A stretch of 64,000 nucleotides of DNA, taken from contig CP141132.1 of NCBI GenBank assembly GCA_035236585.1, positions 48,611,880 to 48,675,879 of the forward strand, written 5' to 3'. A program made the position numbers and the translations under genes. The stretch is from Warburgia ugandensis. Taxonomy: Eukaryota > Streptophyta > Magnoliopsida > Canellales > Canellaceae. Shown piece by piece: positions 23,400 through 35,118 of this stretch (position 1 is its first letter; every line of letters starts with the position of its first letter). The notes beneath the pieces are model-generated. The model saw only the letters and a program-made list of their open reading frames with translations, was not told the DNA's origin and did no database searches.

Positions 23400-24100
23400 T
23401 GGAAACCCATCCCAAGCCAGTATCCCTGCATTTTCCGGCAACAGCTAGGCCCGAGTCAGGCCGGCCATTCTCCCCATTCCCCTCTCTTCTCTTTTTCGGT
23501 CTTGCTCGACATTGGGGATTTTCCTCTTCACGATTTTCGGCGACAGAGGGTTTTCAGAACCCGAACGGAGGTCTACCATCGACGATATACACTCCCTAGG
23601 CTGCCCAAGTAAGCCGTCCTTCCCTCTCTCCTGGGTTCTTTCTCCTTTTAGGCTAGATCCGTGCTGGATCTAGCATTTCTAGCCGGTCTTCCTAGCTGGA
23701 AAACAACCCAGCTTGTTTCATCCAGCTCTACACGAACAAAGGCATCCCAGGGACTCCATGCTTCACCTACACCTGGGACTTGGTCCCTGGGACAGGTTCC
23801 AGGTGCACGACAGTGCGTACACTATCCTTGGTGCAGCCTTTGCATGCACGCGCGACGTGGGGCATGGGTCCTGTCCCGACCAAGATGCACAGGGTGCCCT
23901 GAGAGCTGAGATGCACCATGCTACACCAAAGGTGCGTGCGTGCAATGCCATCCAGGATGCGCATCATATCGCGTTGCTTGAGCATGCATGTGCGCGTGCA
24001 AAACGCGGTCCCTGGCACGGCCTTTTGGCGCGCACGCATGTGAGGCGGTCGCGGTTCAACCAGGATGCATGGGTGTCCTGGGAATCGAGACATGCGGACC
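23400..24100. other. GC- and CpG-rich stretch inside LTR E
   Basis: About 700 bp with far higher GC than its neighbours, with many CG dinucleotides (ACGCGCGACGTGGGG, CGCGCACGCATG). The high GC suppresses stop codons and makes overlapping long frames on both strands (23661-23909, 23713-24114, 23767-24093). None resembles a known protein. Confidence 0.7.
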
Positions 24101-25270
24101 TAATGAGACTATAAAGTTAGGATTAGAGGACAATTTACAGAGTTTAACTATTGAATAGTAGACGCATATCATAGGATCTATCTTGACAATGAATTAGGCA
24201 AGGACCATAGACCCTAAAAGGCAGATCTAGCGATCTAATGTCTAAATGGATTGAAATTGATAAGGACTCCTTGTTATCATTCATATCTAGGAGTTTATAA
24301 GTGAGACCCAGGGTAGGGTTGAGTGATGAAGGACACAACTCTAGGAGAGTTCGAGGTAGGTGCTCTATCGCTACTAGACTTCTAACAAAAAGAGAGAGCC
24401 CATGATTGTTTTGAATGCATGTTTTAAGTATAAATTATATGACTTGTTTAGCATGACTTATTTCATGACTTGTTTTGCATATAAATGAATTCAACATACA
24501 TATGATAAATACATTATGCATAGACATGTTTTGCAAACAATTGCATATATTGCATGATTTGTGAGCATTGAGTTCTTGAAAAATTGTATGTCCTTAAGGG
24601 TTACCAAAAGACGCTGGAGTGCCCAAAAGACGCTGGGTAGGCAGTTGTGAGGGCCAGGCAGTTGTGAGGGACCCAAAGAGGACAGGTTTTGAAAAAGAGG
24701 TTTTTGCTTGTTTGATAGTATATGATTTTGGCTAATAAGCTCGTGGGCGCTATGCCGAGAGGTCTGGCGTAGCCTCCCAACCTCTACCACTATTAGGTGG
24801 AATGGGTACCACGCCCAAAAAGGGCATGTCCCTGCTTCGACTGCATGTGGTATAGGGGGCTACCACTAGTGTCACGGCACTGGGTCGAAGTGTCATATGC
24901 CCCATGGAGGCTTATGACCCTGTGTCCCTAGGTACCCGAGGACCACACGGCAGTGAGGTCGTGGGCATAGTGGGCCCTATGATTTGAGGATTTACTTGCA
25001 TTGCATATGGCATGACATGAGGTTGGTCGACCATACCAGATGTCCATGACTTGGATTCAGTTGAGCATCTTATACATATCATTATGTTTATGATATATAT
25101 ATGATACTTTTGACTTGGTTTGTGCAATTCTTAAAGTCATTAGTATTCTAATTTGACAATGGTTTTTGATATTGATATTGAACATGAGTGTTCAAACATG
25201 CACATGTTTTAAAGAGCATATGATTTTAAACATAGCATGCATTGTAAAACTAGTAGTGAGAGACTCCTAC

Positions 25271-25289
25271 TGAGTATAGTATATACTCA
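25271..25289. repeat. Hairpin near the 3' end of LTR E
   Basis: TGAGTATA, GTA, TATACTCA: a perfect 8-bp stem with a 3-nt loop, about 380 bp before the LTR end. It is followed by CACCCAATCC and a TTTTTTCAGG stretch. The equivalent in D is at 60504-60522. Confidence 0.8.
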
Positions 25290-25742
25290 CCCAATCCTTA
25301 ACATTTTTTCAGGATAGTTCCACTGACAAATAGAAGACGCCTCAGGAGATATTAGTGCTACGAGCAAGAGAATCAAAAAGGAGACAATTATACATGTAAG
25401 TAAACTCTCTACCCTTTGGACATGCATTTGTATTTATTTACAGTTGGGCTGACCTAGGGAAAAACATTTATGATTTCTGAAGTTTTTCAAACACTACTTT
25501 GATTGTTGTGAAATTAAATGACACTCGGGGTTTTCAAAATAAGTTTAAAACAAAAGATTTTCTGCAGCATTGCATAGTTTTTCTAAAATGGTTTTCAAAT
25601 AGGGATGCATCCTGCCTTAGGAATTAGATATTGCATTTAAAAATGCATGGGAAAACACGGGTCATCATAGTAAAAACACAATTAAAAGTTGAAGAGTTGC
25701 AAATATGTAATCAATTGGGAAAGTTGTTACAAGTAAAGTATC

Positions 25743-25748
25743 TATAAA
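25743..25748 (+). promoter_or_regulatory. TATA box of 5' LTR of F
   Basis: TATAAA within GTATCTATAAAGG, conserved in the 3' LTR at 34977-34982. The LTR start lies about 580 bp upstream when E is left out. Confidence 0.55.
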
Positions 25749-25818
25749 GGAAACAAAGAAAAATGGAAAGAAAGGTTAGAGATGTGAAAAAATTTTGAGT
25801 GGAAAAAGGAGAGTGCAT

Positions 25819-25861
25819 GAGAGAGAGAGAGAGAGAGAGAGAGAAGAAGAAGAAGAAGAAA
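25819..25861. repeat. (GA)n-(GAA)n microsatellite in 5' LTR of F
   Basis: A GA run of about 26 bp is followed by GAA units. The matching GA run in the 3' LTR (35053-35099) is about 47 bp, so the two copies have changed length since insertion. Confidence 0.9.
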
Positions 25862-28800
25862 GGGGAAAGAGGGAGGAAAAGAAAATTTCGGATCCAGCGA
25901 AAGAGCTACGCTTGCTAGAATTTCTGACGGAACAAATTGAGGTAGGTGATGCAAGCCTAGATCTCGATTTGTTTGTGTTCTAAAATTACAACCTCCAATG
26001 TTTTAAATGAGCAAATTGTTTTTGAATGATCGAGATATGATCATAAGCACGATTGATCTCAATTTGGATAGTTTGATTTCCTATATACACATGGAATTTT
26101 CATGGAAATACTTTGTTCCAATGCACGATCTAGTACCTTTATTTTATCAAATCCGATTTTGGTTCATGATTAACTTCTCATCTATTATATGCATTTTAAG
26201 ATAACCTACATGCTAGCATATGTGTATTTTATTGAGATTTTATATGTGCACAAGAACGCATGATCTATACTTGAAATTATATGCTTCAATAGTATGATTT
26301 TCAAAATGAATATAAACATATGTCATAGAGGAGTTTTGCAATTGAAATATTCCAATTTAATTTATGATTTTCCATGATAAAGTATACAACTATATTGACA
26401 TCTATAAGATTTAATTTCTTTCGAGTGTAAGACCCATTTGGTTAAAAATATATATACTGATGTTCAATGAAAGATGCGGGGTTTAAGCCTGACAGAAACA
26501 AATGCTTTAAGCATATCAATTCTCAGATATACTAGGTGGCTTACAAGAAGAAGAATAGGAACAAATTTATTCAAACTCGCTAATTTTAGCAAATGCAAAT
26601 AAAGTAAGTACAAATCAGTTCCTGAAATACGTCTACATAAAGTTTGGGCATAAGAGCAAGAAATGATAAGAAGTTCCCTCCAAAAACCGAACGAGGAAAG
26701 AAAGCAGTGCACATACAGTCTGGCTGTAGAAGAAGTCTAGCTTCCTTGTAAAATAGGACAGTTTCGAGAGACCCATGAAAAAAATAAATAAATTACCAAG
26801 TAAGCTGCTAACCTATGCTTATGGTATTACAGCTCCTGGCACTGTTCAATTGCTTTGATTCCAGCAGTGCATCTATTGTCAAGAAATAATTAGGATGTAG
26901 CAGTATGGGTGGCATCAATAGTCCAATTTGGGACTTAAAGAAAGTTGAGTGCACTGTCTTGAGTTGTCATTTTAAAAGTAGGATGCAGAACCAATATGAT
27001 CAGTTAGTTCCAAAAATTGGGTCTCATAGCCACAAGCATAAAGTTAGACCCCACTCTTCTTTTTTTTCACCTAATCGCCTAATTCATGTATCCTGAACAA
27101 CATGTTTTTCTCTTAAAGATTGCACTCTTTTTCTGGTAGCAAAGAGAAATCTCATTCACCAATTCTTTGCCTTCTCCTCCTTAAAGTATTAGACTTTTGT
27201 TTTCAAACCAGAGAGAAGATTTTGCAGAAAAATGGACCCACAATCTTGTTTAGTGCCCATTTCTTATCTCAGCATTTTGTAACAGTGAAATCATAGAAGC
27301 TTATGATCCCGTTTGAAAGGAAAAATAGGAAAATCACCACAAGACACCAACAAACAATCTTTAACATCCATCCACCATGGTGCAGTTTGTCCATAGGATC
27401 TCTTGTGTTCTTGACTCCAATCATTAGTATAGCTAGCATGGTAAAGAATAAGTTCCCCAAACTTACGTGCAACACTTCATCTATTCCAAACCACTCCCTG
27501 CTATGAGTTTGGTGGAAATGATCCATCCATGGAATTTTCTCCATAAGAGGTGCAGCAACTTCTTTGAGAATCCATGAGATAACAAGAGATACAGTGAAAA
27601 GGTTGCAGTATGAAATCTAAATAGATTTCCAACTGATCCCTCCGAAGACCGAGCGGCAAACCTTGCAAGTGTAAGCCGCACAATGGGACGCGAGGCAAGA
27701 AGCCGCCCACATCCTTTCCTTCCTAGAGGATGGTTGAGTTGGTGTGAGGGAGATGGAAGTCTTGTAGCCTTCACTGAATCAATCAGAACACATATACACA
27801 TGACCTTTAATCTTTATCTCATACTTAGTTTAAATTACAACAAAAGGTATTTGGGTACATGGACTAAATGTGAATGGTTGCAAAAATCTATAAATAAACT
27901 AATAAAAAATTTATTAAATGTGTACAGCATCATAATTAGCTTAAAGTCTTATTGATTCCAACACTTTTCTAATTACATACACTTGATTATGTTGAGGGTG
28001 TAATGAAGATTGTTCATTCACAATGAACCAAACTACCAGCTAGTTGTATAATGTGTTGAACAGGCAGCCATAGTGAAGCTTAAGCGTATGGCACTATGAT
28101 CATGGTAGCTGCACAGGCATGTGTTCTTGAACTAGTAAAGATAGGAACACATGTGTATAAGCACAAGGCACATGGCACTGACTAGCTTTGCAATGACCAG
28201 ACATATGGCACTAAGTAGTCTAACACTATCCAAGTGCATGATGACAAGAAACTTGACTAGGATCAGCAACTGCATGATATTCAATAACTAAACAAATATA
28301 TTAGATGTGCGATGATAAGCAATCTAACATTCCCTGGATATACAATGTCAAGCAACTAGGATATGATCAAGTGTATAATACATATAGATGACTAATGTAA
28401 GACCCTCGAATATTTGGAAATCATGCATACAGGGACAATGGAGTTATTTGGCATATGATTTGTGTCTGATAATACTTGGAATAGATATTAACTAGAAGCT
28501 TTAAAGGTGCAAAGTGATATTATGCTATTGAACGGTTATGAAACCCTTTTGTTCTGAATCATTGCTTTCATTTGAGTCTTTAAGAAAATTGTACATAATT
28601 ACATGTGGCATGGCAGATAAATGTTTATGCATAAGTTTTGAACTAACAAGAATGAAAATTTCGTGCTACTTATTACCTTTAGTTTTGATTTGGGCACCTT
28701 AGTGCCATGATATTTTGAGTAATCAGGCAACTCAATGAGTTAGTCTTGACTTGGGGATTTTTATATAAAAAGCCCTGTTGATTACTATGCTAGGAAGTCC

Positions 28801-29254
28801 AGTTGGCCACTGGCTTCTGAACAGGTACTAGCCTATGGTAGGCATGTTTGACGAGAGTAGGTCGCATGGGAAGGCTACTCTTGTTTTTGGTTTGATCCAT
28901 CTATCCCATGCAAATGGTGTAGTGCAAATGGAAACTATTATTTCCTTGCATGCATAGTTAACCTTATGATTAGTTTGGATAGGAGATGACATGTCGATTG
29001 TTCTCAAGAATATTAACTTATGCCACGTGGTGATTGATCATTTGATTGAATAGTTGATGAATTGATGGATTAATCTATTTGATTTTGTTATTTGAAATAG
29101 TTTGATTTTGATGGAAATACTTATTCATGGATTTGAAGTGCCACTATTTGACGATTGCATTAACTTTTATAAATCAATCATGTGTATTTAATATAAATAA
29201 ATAAAACTACATAGCATAGATTTCTGCTATTTTGACTAGTCTTGTATTATGTAC

Positions 29255-29274
29255 TGGGTAATTCATATTACTCA
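29255..29274. repeat. Hairpin near the 3' end of 5' LTR of F
   Basis: TGGGTAAT and ATTACTCA pair (with one G-U) around a short loop, about 390 bp before the LTR end, followed by CACCAAAC and an ACAGG. It is conserved at 38529-38548 in the 3' LTR. Confidence 0.65.
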
Positions 29275-29661
29275 CCAAACTATCCCACAGGCAAAAGGCA
29301 GAAGGAAAAGCGTGAGATTAACACGCAGGAAGTTGAGTGAACTTGGAGTTTCAAAGTATGAAGACTAGAAAATAGTTTAATTTTATTTAAAGACTTTAGT
29401 AAAATTGTAATAAATTGTAGCATTTGAAATTGTGATTGAGCTTAGTAGCGTTTGGGTTGTGACTAGTAGGTCTTGACTGGCTGAAAAAGTTAAACTATTA
29501 CTTTGATATATATTGTGAAGTTTTATTTGACGCACTTGGGCTTGAATGAGCAGTTAAACTTTATTATTATTATATATATAAAATAATAATTTAAGGATCG
29601 ATCTTGACAAGATTTTCAAAAATAATTAGAAAATCTATTTATAAAAACCCAAGATGTCACA

Positions 29662-29675
29662 GTTGGTATCAGAGC
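29662..29675 (+). other. Primer binding site of element F
   Basis: GTTGGTATCAGAGC follows the LTR end with no gap. TGGTATCAGAGC is the usual plant primer site matching the 3' end of initiator methionine tRNA. Confidence 0.9.
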
Positions 29676-29814
29676 TTGAACTACTCATAGCCAAACGTAC
29701 TAGAAAAATCAAATATATCAAATTTAAGAGAACGAGTCTTAAGGACATCTTAATTTAGAGAGCTTAAGAAGAAGAAAAGAAAATTTCTCATAAGTATTGT
29801 ATGTTGAAATACAG

Positions 29815-32800
29815 ATGCCACTTCGTCGTATTATAACCAATACATTTGCACAAGTAGAAGAGTTTGGTACTATTGGAAACCAAGCACCTGTACTTGTACA
29901 TGCATTTGCACCCATGGAGGTTCAACAAGATGTAGTAGAACCATCAGTACAGGCACAATGAAGCGTTGGCGCACCTGGGGATTTGGCCAGTGAGGTGATG
30001 CAACTGATATTTCAACAAATGAAACAGAAGCTTTAGGCATCATCAGAAGAGGATTCTGTTGCAGGGAGCAAGAGTGACACTTTGATGGAGTGATTCAAAA
30101 AGATCCCTCAAAAGTTTTCTGGAATTGAGGGTGCTGAAGTAGCTGAGACCTAACTTTATGAGGTTGAAAGGCTATTTAAAGGGATGATGGTGTCAGAAGA
30201 TCAACAAGTCACGGTTGCTACATTTGCACTAAGAGGAGAGGCTACACATTGGTGGCCAACTACTGAGCAAACATATTTCTCTAATGCTAGAGTCATCTTG
30301 TGGGACGAGTTTAGGAGAGTTTTTGAGATGTAGTAGAAGCATCGGTACAGGCACAAGGAAGCATTGGCGCACCTGAGGATTTGGCCAGTGAGGTGATGCA
30401 ACTGATATTTCAACAAATGAAATAGAAGCTTCAGGCATCATCAGAAGAGGATTCTGTTGCAGGGGGCAAGAGTGACACTTTGATGCAGAGATTCAAAAAG
30501 ATTGCTCCAAAGTTTTCTGGAATTGAGGGTGCTGAAGTAGCTGAGACCTGACTTTATGAGGTTGAAAGGTTGTTTAAAGGGATGATGGTGTCAGAAGATC
30601 AACAAGTCATGGTTGCTACATTTGCACTAAGAGGAGAGGCCACACATTGGTGGCCAACTGCTGAGCGAATGTATTTTTCTAATGCTAGATTCATCTTGTG
30701 GGATGAGTTCAGGAGAGTTTTTGAGCAGAAATGTTATCCACCTCATGTTGTGGATTGTAAGGAAAGGGAATTCATGAACCTAGTTCAAGGTTCCATGACA
30801 GTAAGTGAGTATGAGTCTCGCTTCACTAAGATAAGGAGATTTGCACCGGAGGTTTGCCGCACTGAACTCAGAGCTGCTCAGAAATTTGTGCGCGGATTAT
30901 GCACAAGAATTTGTAGCCGTATTTTTATGTAGTAGCCTACTTCATTGGAAAAGGTTGTAGAGTTGGCTTCTCTATGTGAGAGAGAGCTAAAGGACATGAG
31001 AACAAAAACATTTATACCTAGAGGAAAGAAGCCAAATTGGAAAGTAAAGAAGCCTACAATACTTAGACCTCCACTGAAAGCAATAATTCCACTTCGATCT
31101 ATACCACCACGGAGGCTAGAGTTCAAAAAGAGGGAAGTGGACAGAAACCTCTGCAGACACTGTGGAAAGAGGCATCTTGGAAAGCCATGTTATGTCTACA
31201 AGAGGAGGTGCTTTGGGTGTGGAGAGAAAGGGCATTTCATAAAAAATTGCCCTAAGGGAAATAGCAAAAATCAACCTCAAAAACAAGATATTTTACCATG
31301 TCGTCAGGGATGGGTTTTTGCCTTGACTACCGAGCAAGCCAAAGCTTCAAACGCAATCGTTGAAGGTACTTTACACATTCTTGGTCAATTTGCTAAAGTA
31401 TTGATAGATTCAGGTGCTACACATTCTTTCATATCACAACACTTTGCATCAACTTTGGATTGTACTGTATTACCTTTGGAATTTAACATAGAAATCAATA
31501 TACCACATGGAGGACCAGTTAATTAGAACAAATATGTCTGAGATATAGGGAGTTTATAGCTAACCTAATCCTATTCGATATGACGGACTTTGATGTTGTA
31601 TTGGGTATGGAGCTACAATTGATTATCAAAAGAAGAGAGTACGATTCGAGGAGATAGAGGGTAACACATACATATTCTAGGGCCAATTAAACACATCAAG
31701 AATACCAAATATATCGGTGATAAAAGCGACAGGACTCATGGCCAAGTGCCATAAGACATACTTAGTGAGCATGGTGACTCAAAAGGAATACTTATAGAAA
31801 ATAGAGGACATAGATGTTGTACGGGACTTTAGAGGAGTGTTTCCTGATAAGTTACTGGGGTTGCTGCCCAAGAGAGAGATGGCATTTACTATCGAGATAG
31901 TACTAGGTACAGCTCCTATCTCAAAGGCACCTTATCGTATGGAACTTGTAGAATTGAAAGAACTCAAGGAAAAGTTGCAGGAATTGTTAGATTTGGGCTT
32001 TATTCGGCCAAGCGTATCATTGTGGGGAGCTCCGGCATTATTTGTAAAGAAGAAAGATGGATCAATGTGGCTATGCATTGACTACTGAATGCTGAACGGA
32101 GTTATGATTAAAAATAAGTACCCGTTACCACGTATTGATGACCTCTTTGACCAATTACAATCTGTGAGAGTATTCTCAAAGATTGACTTGAGGTCGAGTC
32201 ATCACCAGTCGGGGATATGAGATAAGATATCCCCAAAACAGCATTTCAGACACGATATGGACATTACGAGTTTCTAGTGATGCCATTCGGACTGATAAAT
32301 GCTCCAGCAACATTCATGGATTTGATGAACCGCATATTCCAAAAGTATTTAGACCATTTTGTGATAGTGTTCATTGATGACATCCTTATTTATTCATCAA
32401 GTGAGGAGGAACATATGGAGCATCTCAGCATTGTACTTAGCACACTAGAGAAGCATCAATTATATGAAAAATTCAACAAGTGTGTGTTTTGGCTAGATAA
32501 AGTATAATTCCTTGGTCATATTATTTCAAAGGAAGGGGTTTTAGTTGATCCTGCAAAAATAAAAGCCATTATAAAGTGGGAGAGACCAAAGACTCTTACA
32601 AAGATTAGAAGTTTCTTGGGATTGGCTGTTTATTATCGATGTTTCATTGAAGGGTTTTCGAGAATAGCTCAACCAATGACAAAATTAACTAGGAACAGCA
32701 CTAAGTTTGAGTGGACAAGCCAGTGTGAACAGAGCTTTCAAGAGTTGAAGAAGAGGCTTACCTTGGCTCCTCTTCTAGCATTGCCCTCTAGTACGGGAGG

Positions 32801-34360
32801 CGTTGTAGTATATAGTGATGCTTCAGGAAAAGGCTTAGGGTGTATACTCATGCAACATGGAAGAGTTATTATGTATGCATCTAGACAGCTGAAGACTCAT
32901 GAAATAAATTACCCAACATACGATCTAGAGCTGGCAACTGTGGTGTTTGCTCTCAAGATTTGGCGACACTATCTCTATGGAGAAAAGTTTGAAGTATACA
33001 TAGGTCACAAAAGTCTAAAGTATATCTTCACACAAAGTGACCTTAATATGAGACAATGTTAGTGGTTAGAGTAGTTGAAAGATTATGACTTTTTGATTCT
33101 ATATCATCCGGGGAAGGCAAATGTGGTCGCGGATGCTTTGAGTCAAAAATCTAATGGAGTGTTGATGAACATATCAATAAGATCATTGTTTATAAATCAA
33201 ATTCTCCAAGCACAAAACGATTGTGAGGAGACGCAAGCATTGGTGGGTACTAAAGGCTTCAGTAAAGAAACTGATGGAAGCATAAGATTTTAGGGTAGGT
33301 TGGTACTACCTTCTACAGAAGGTCTAAGACAAGAATTATTGAAGGAAGCAAATACATCAAAGTACACCATTCATCCTGGTGGTACTAGGATGTATTAGGA
33401 CCTGAAACAGAGTTTTTAGTGGAATGGAATGAAGAATCACATTGGAGATTGTGTTGCTAGATGTCTTACATGTCAACAAGTAAAAGCAAAACACCAAAGA
33501 CCAGTAGGACTTATATAGACTTTGGAACTTCTGGAGTAGAAGTGGGATCACATTACGATGGACTTTGTGGTGGGACTACCTAGAACCACTAGCGGATATG
33601 ATATGATTTGGGTCATTGTGGATAGATTGACCAAATCAGCACACTTCCTACTAGTAAGACAGAGGCAAACTTTAGAGAGTTTGGCGAAACTTTACATTAA
33701 AAAAATAGTTATCATTCTAATATAGGCATGGCCCCATATGAAGCATTGTATAGACACCCATGCAGGACTCCTACCTGTTGGAGTGATGTTGGAGAGAGAC
33801 AGTTTGTAAAGACTAAGTTGATCGAGCAATGTGTCGAAAAAGTCAGTCTAGTTCAGAAGAGATTGTTGGTAGCACAGAGTAGACAAAAGAGTTATGTAGA
33901 TCAGAGATGCCGCGATCTCGAGTTCGAGGTTGGAGATCATGTATTCCTTAAAGTCTTACCAATGAAAGGAGTTATGAGATTTGGAGTAATAGGGAAGCCG
34001 AGTCCAAGGTTTATTGGACCATTTCAGATATTAGAGAGGATCTGGAAGGTTGCATATCCTTTAACATTACCACCTCAGTTGTCAGATGTACATAATGTAT
34101 TTCATGTGTCGATGCTGAGGAAGTACATTCTTGATACAACGCATATCCTTGATCAAATACCTATAGAACTACAGCCAGACTTGACATATGAGACGAGACC
34201 TCTAAGGATTTTGGATTTCCAAGAGAAGACTCTAAGCAACAAGACCATTCATTTGGTCAAAGTTTTATGGCAACATCATTCTACTGAGGAAGCCACTTGG
34301 GAAATTGAAGAAGACATGAGAAGTAGTTTTGCTTATTTGTTTTTTGATGTATAATATAAG
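29815..34360 (+). pseudogene. gag-pol remains of element F (broken)
   Basis: Domains follow the Ty3/gypsy order. Gag starts near 29815 (MPLRR, a common Tekay-type start) and has a CCHC zinc knuckle (CFGCGEKGHFIKNCP) near 31210-31255; part of the gag region is repeated in tandem. The protease signature LIDSGATHSF is near 31400. Reverse transcriptase spans about 31840-32510, with FIDDILIYS near 32370-32396. RNase H spans about 32700-33060 and integrase remains about 33330-33780. A C-terminal chromodomain (VKVLWQHHSTEEATWE) lies near 34258-34305. The chromodomain type and the LTR style place it in the Tekay/Del branch. The region has about ten breaks, so no protein of normal length is possible. 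Confidence 0.93.
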
Positions 34361-34393
34361 TTTAGTAATGGGATTTCGAGGACGAAATTCCTA

Positions 34394-34407
34394 AAAGGTG
34401 GGAATAT
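34394..34407 (+). other. Polypurine tract of element F
   Basis: AAAAGGTGGGAATAT-like purine-rich sequence ends directly at the 3' LTR start. The upstream phrase TTTCGAGGACGAAATTC is typical of plant chromoviruses at this position. Confidence 0.75.
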
Positions 34408-34976
34408 TGTAATGGCCCACTTTTTTAAGAAATAAAGAAATATTATATTCATAATTGATGAAAAATTCTAAGTCAACCGTTGACTACTATGGTGTAAAAA
34501 CAAGTCAAAATGAGGCTTGAAAAAAAATTCAAATCATAATTCATTAAATAAATGGTGTGTAATTAGAATATAAGTGAAAATAAAACTTTAATTTGATAAG
34601 GATTGGTAACTTTAGCTAAGAATAGCTAAGCGGACTCAAGTACAACTTGTCAAGGTGATGTCTACGCTTCAAGTCACTTCCTTGACAATTTTTAAGAGAA
34701 AAATCATGTTTTATGCTATTTTAGTAATTAATCATTTAATTATTACGAATTTTATGGGTGGACAAATCAGATAAGGTAACCCACATGGTGAAGGAGGGTT
34801 TCCACGTGAACAAAATGTATGAAAATGATGGACGATGACCCAAGAGTTATGAAATGAATGTGATTAATAGAGGAGTTATTGAAAGATAATCCAATGGTTA
34901 GGAGTAAATACACAATTAAAAGTTGAAGAGTTATAAGTATTTAATCAATTGGGGAAGCTGTTACAAGTAAAGTATC

Positions 34977-34982
34977 TATAAA
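34977..34982 (+). promoter_or_regulatory. TATA box of 3' LTR of F
   Basis: TATAAA in GTATCTATAAAGG, about 570 bp from the LTR start and identical to the 5' LTR copy. Confidence 0.55.
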
Positions 34983-35050
34983 GGAGACAAAGAAAAATGG
35001 AAAGAAAGGTTAGAGATGTGAAAAAGGTTTGAGTGGAAAAAGGAGAGTGC

Positions 35051-35052
<2 letters not shown>

Positions 35053-35102
<50 letters not shown>

Positions 35103-35118
35103 GAAGAAGAAGAAGAAA
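35053..35118. repeat. (GA)n-(GAA)n microsatellite in 3' LTR of F
   Basis: GA run of about 47 bp, then GAA units. It is longer than the 5' LTR copy. The 88-residue frame at 34945-35211 crosses it and is spurious. Confidence 0.9.

Larger units (their letters stand above)
22963..25669 (+). mobile_element. Solo LTR E (family DE) inside the 5' LTR of F
   Basis: The element begins TGTAATGCCCGAG and ends CGGGTCATCATA, about 2.7 kb. It is absent from the corresponding place in the 3' LTR of F (near 34905), which proves insertion after F. It matches LTR D (58192-60966) along most of its length, best at 24740-25040. It has a TATA box (23323-23330), a GC-rich stretch (about 23400-24100) and a hairpin (25271-25289). 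No coding region, primer site or second LTR is present. The target duplication is not clear. Frames at 23399-24114 lie in the GC-rich stretch and look accidental. Confidence 0.85.
22461..29661 (+). mobile_element. 5' LTR of element F (interrupted by LTR E)
   Basis: TGTAATGGCC at 22461 and GATGTCACA at 29661 are the ends. Sequence 22461-22962 plus 25670-29661 aligns with the 3' LTR throughout. A TATA box (25743-25748), a GA microsatellite (25819-25844) and a hairpin (29255-29274) have partners in the 3' LTR. Frames such as 27481-27801 and 26464-26712 are LTR background. Confidence 0.93.

Noticed and set aside
23661-24114. Overlapping frames of 82-133 residues on both strands as possible genes
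   Set aside because: They lie in the GC-rich stretch of LTR E, where stop codons are rare by composition. Both strands are open, the residues are unstructured, and LTR D does not preserve them.
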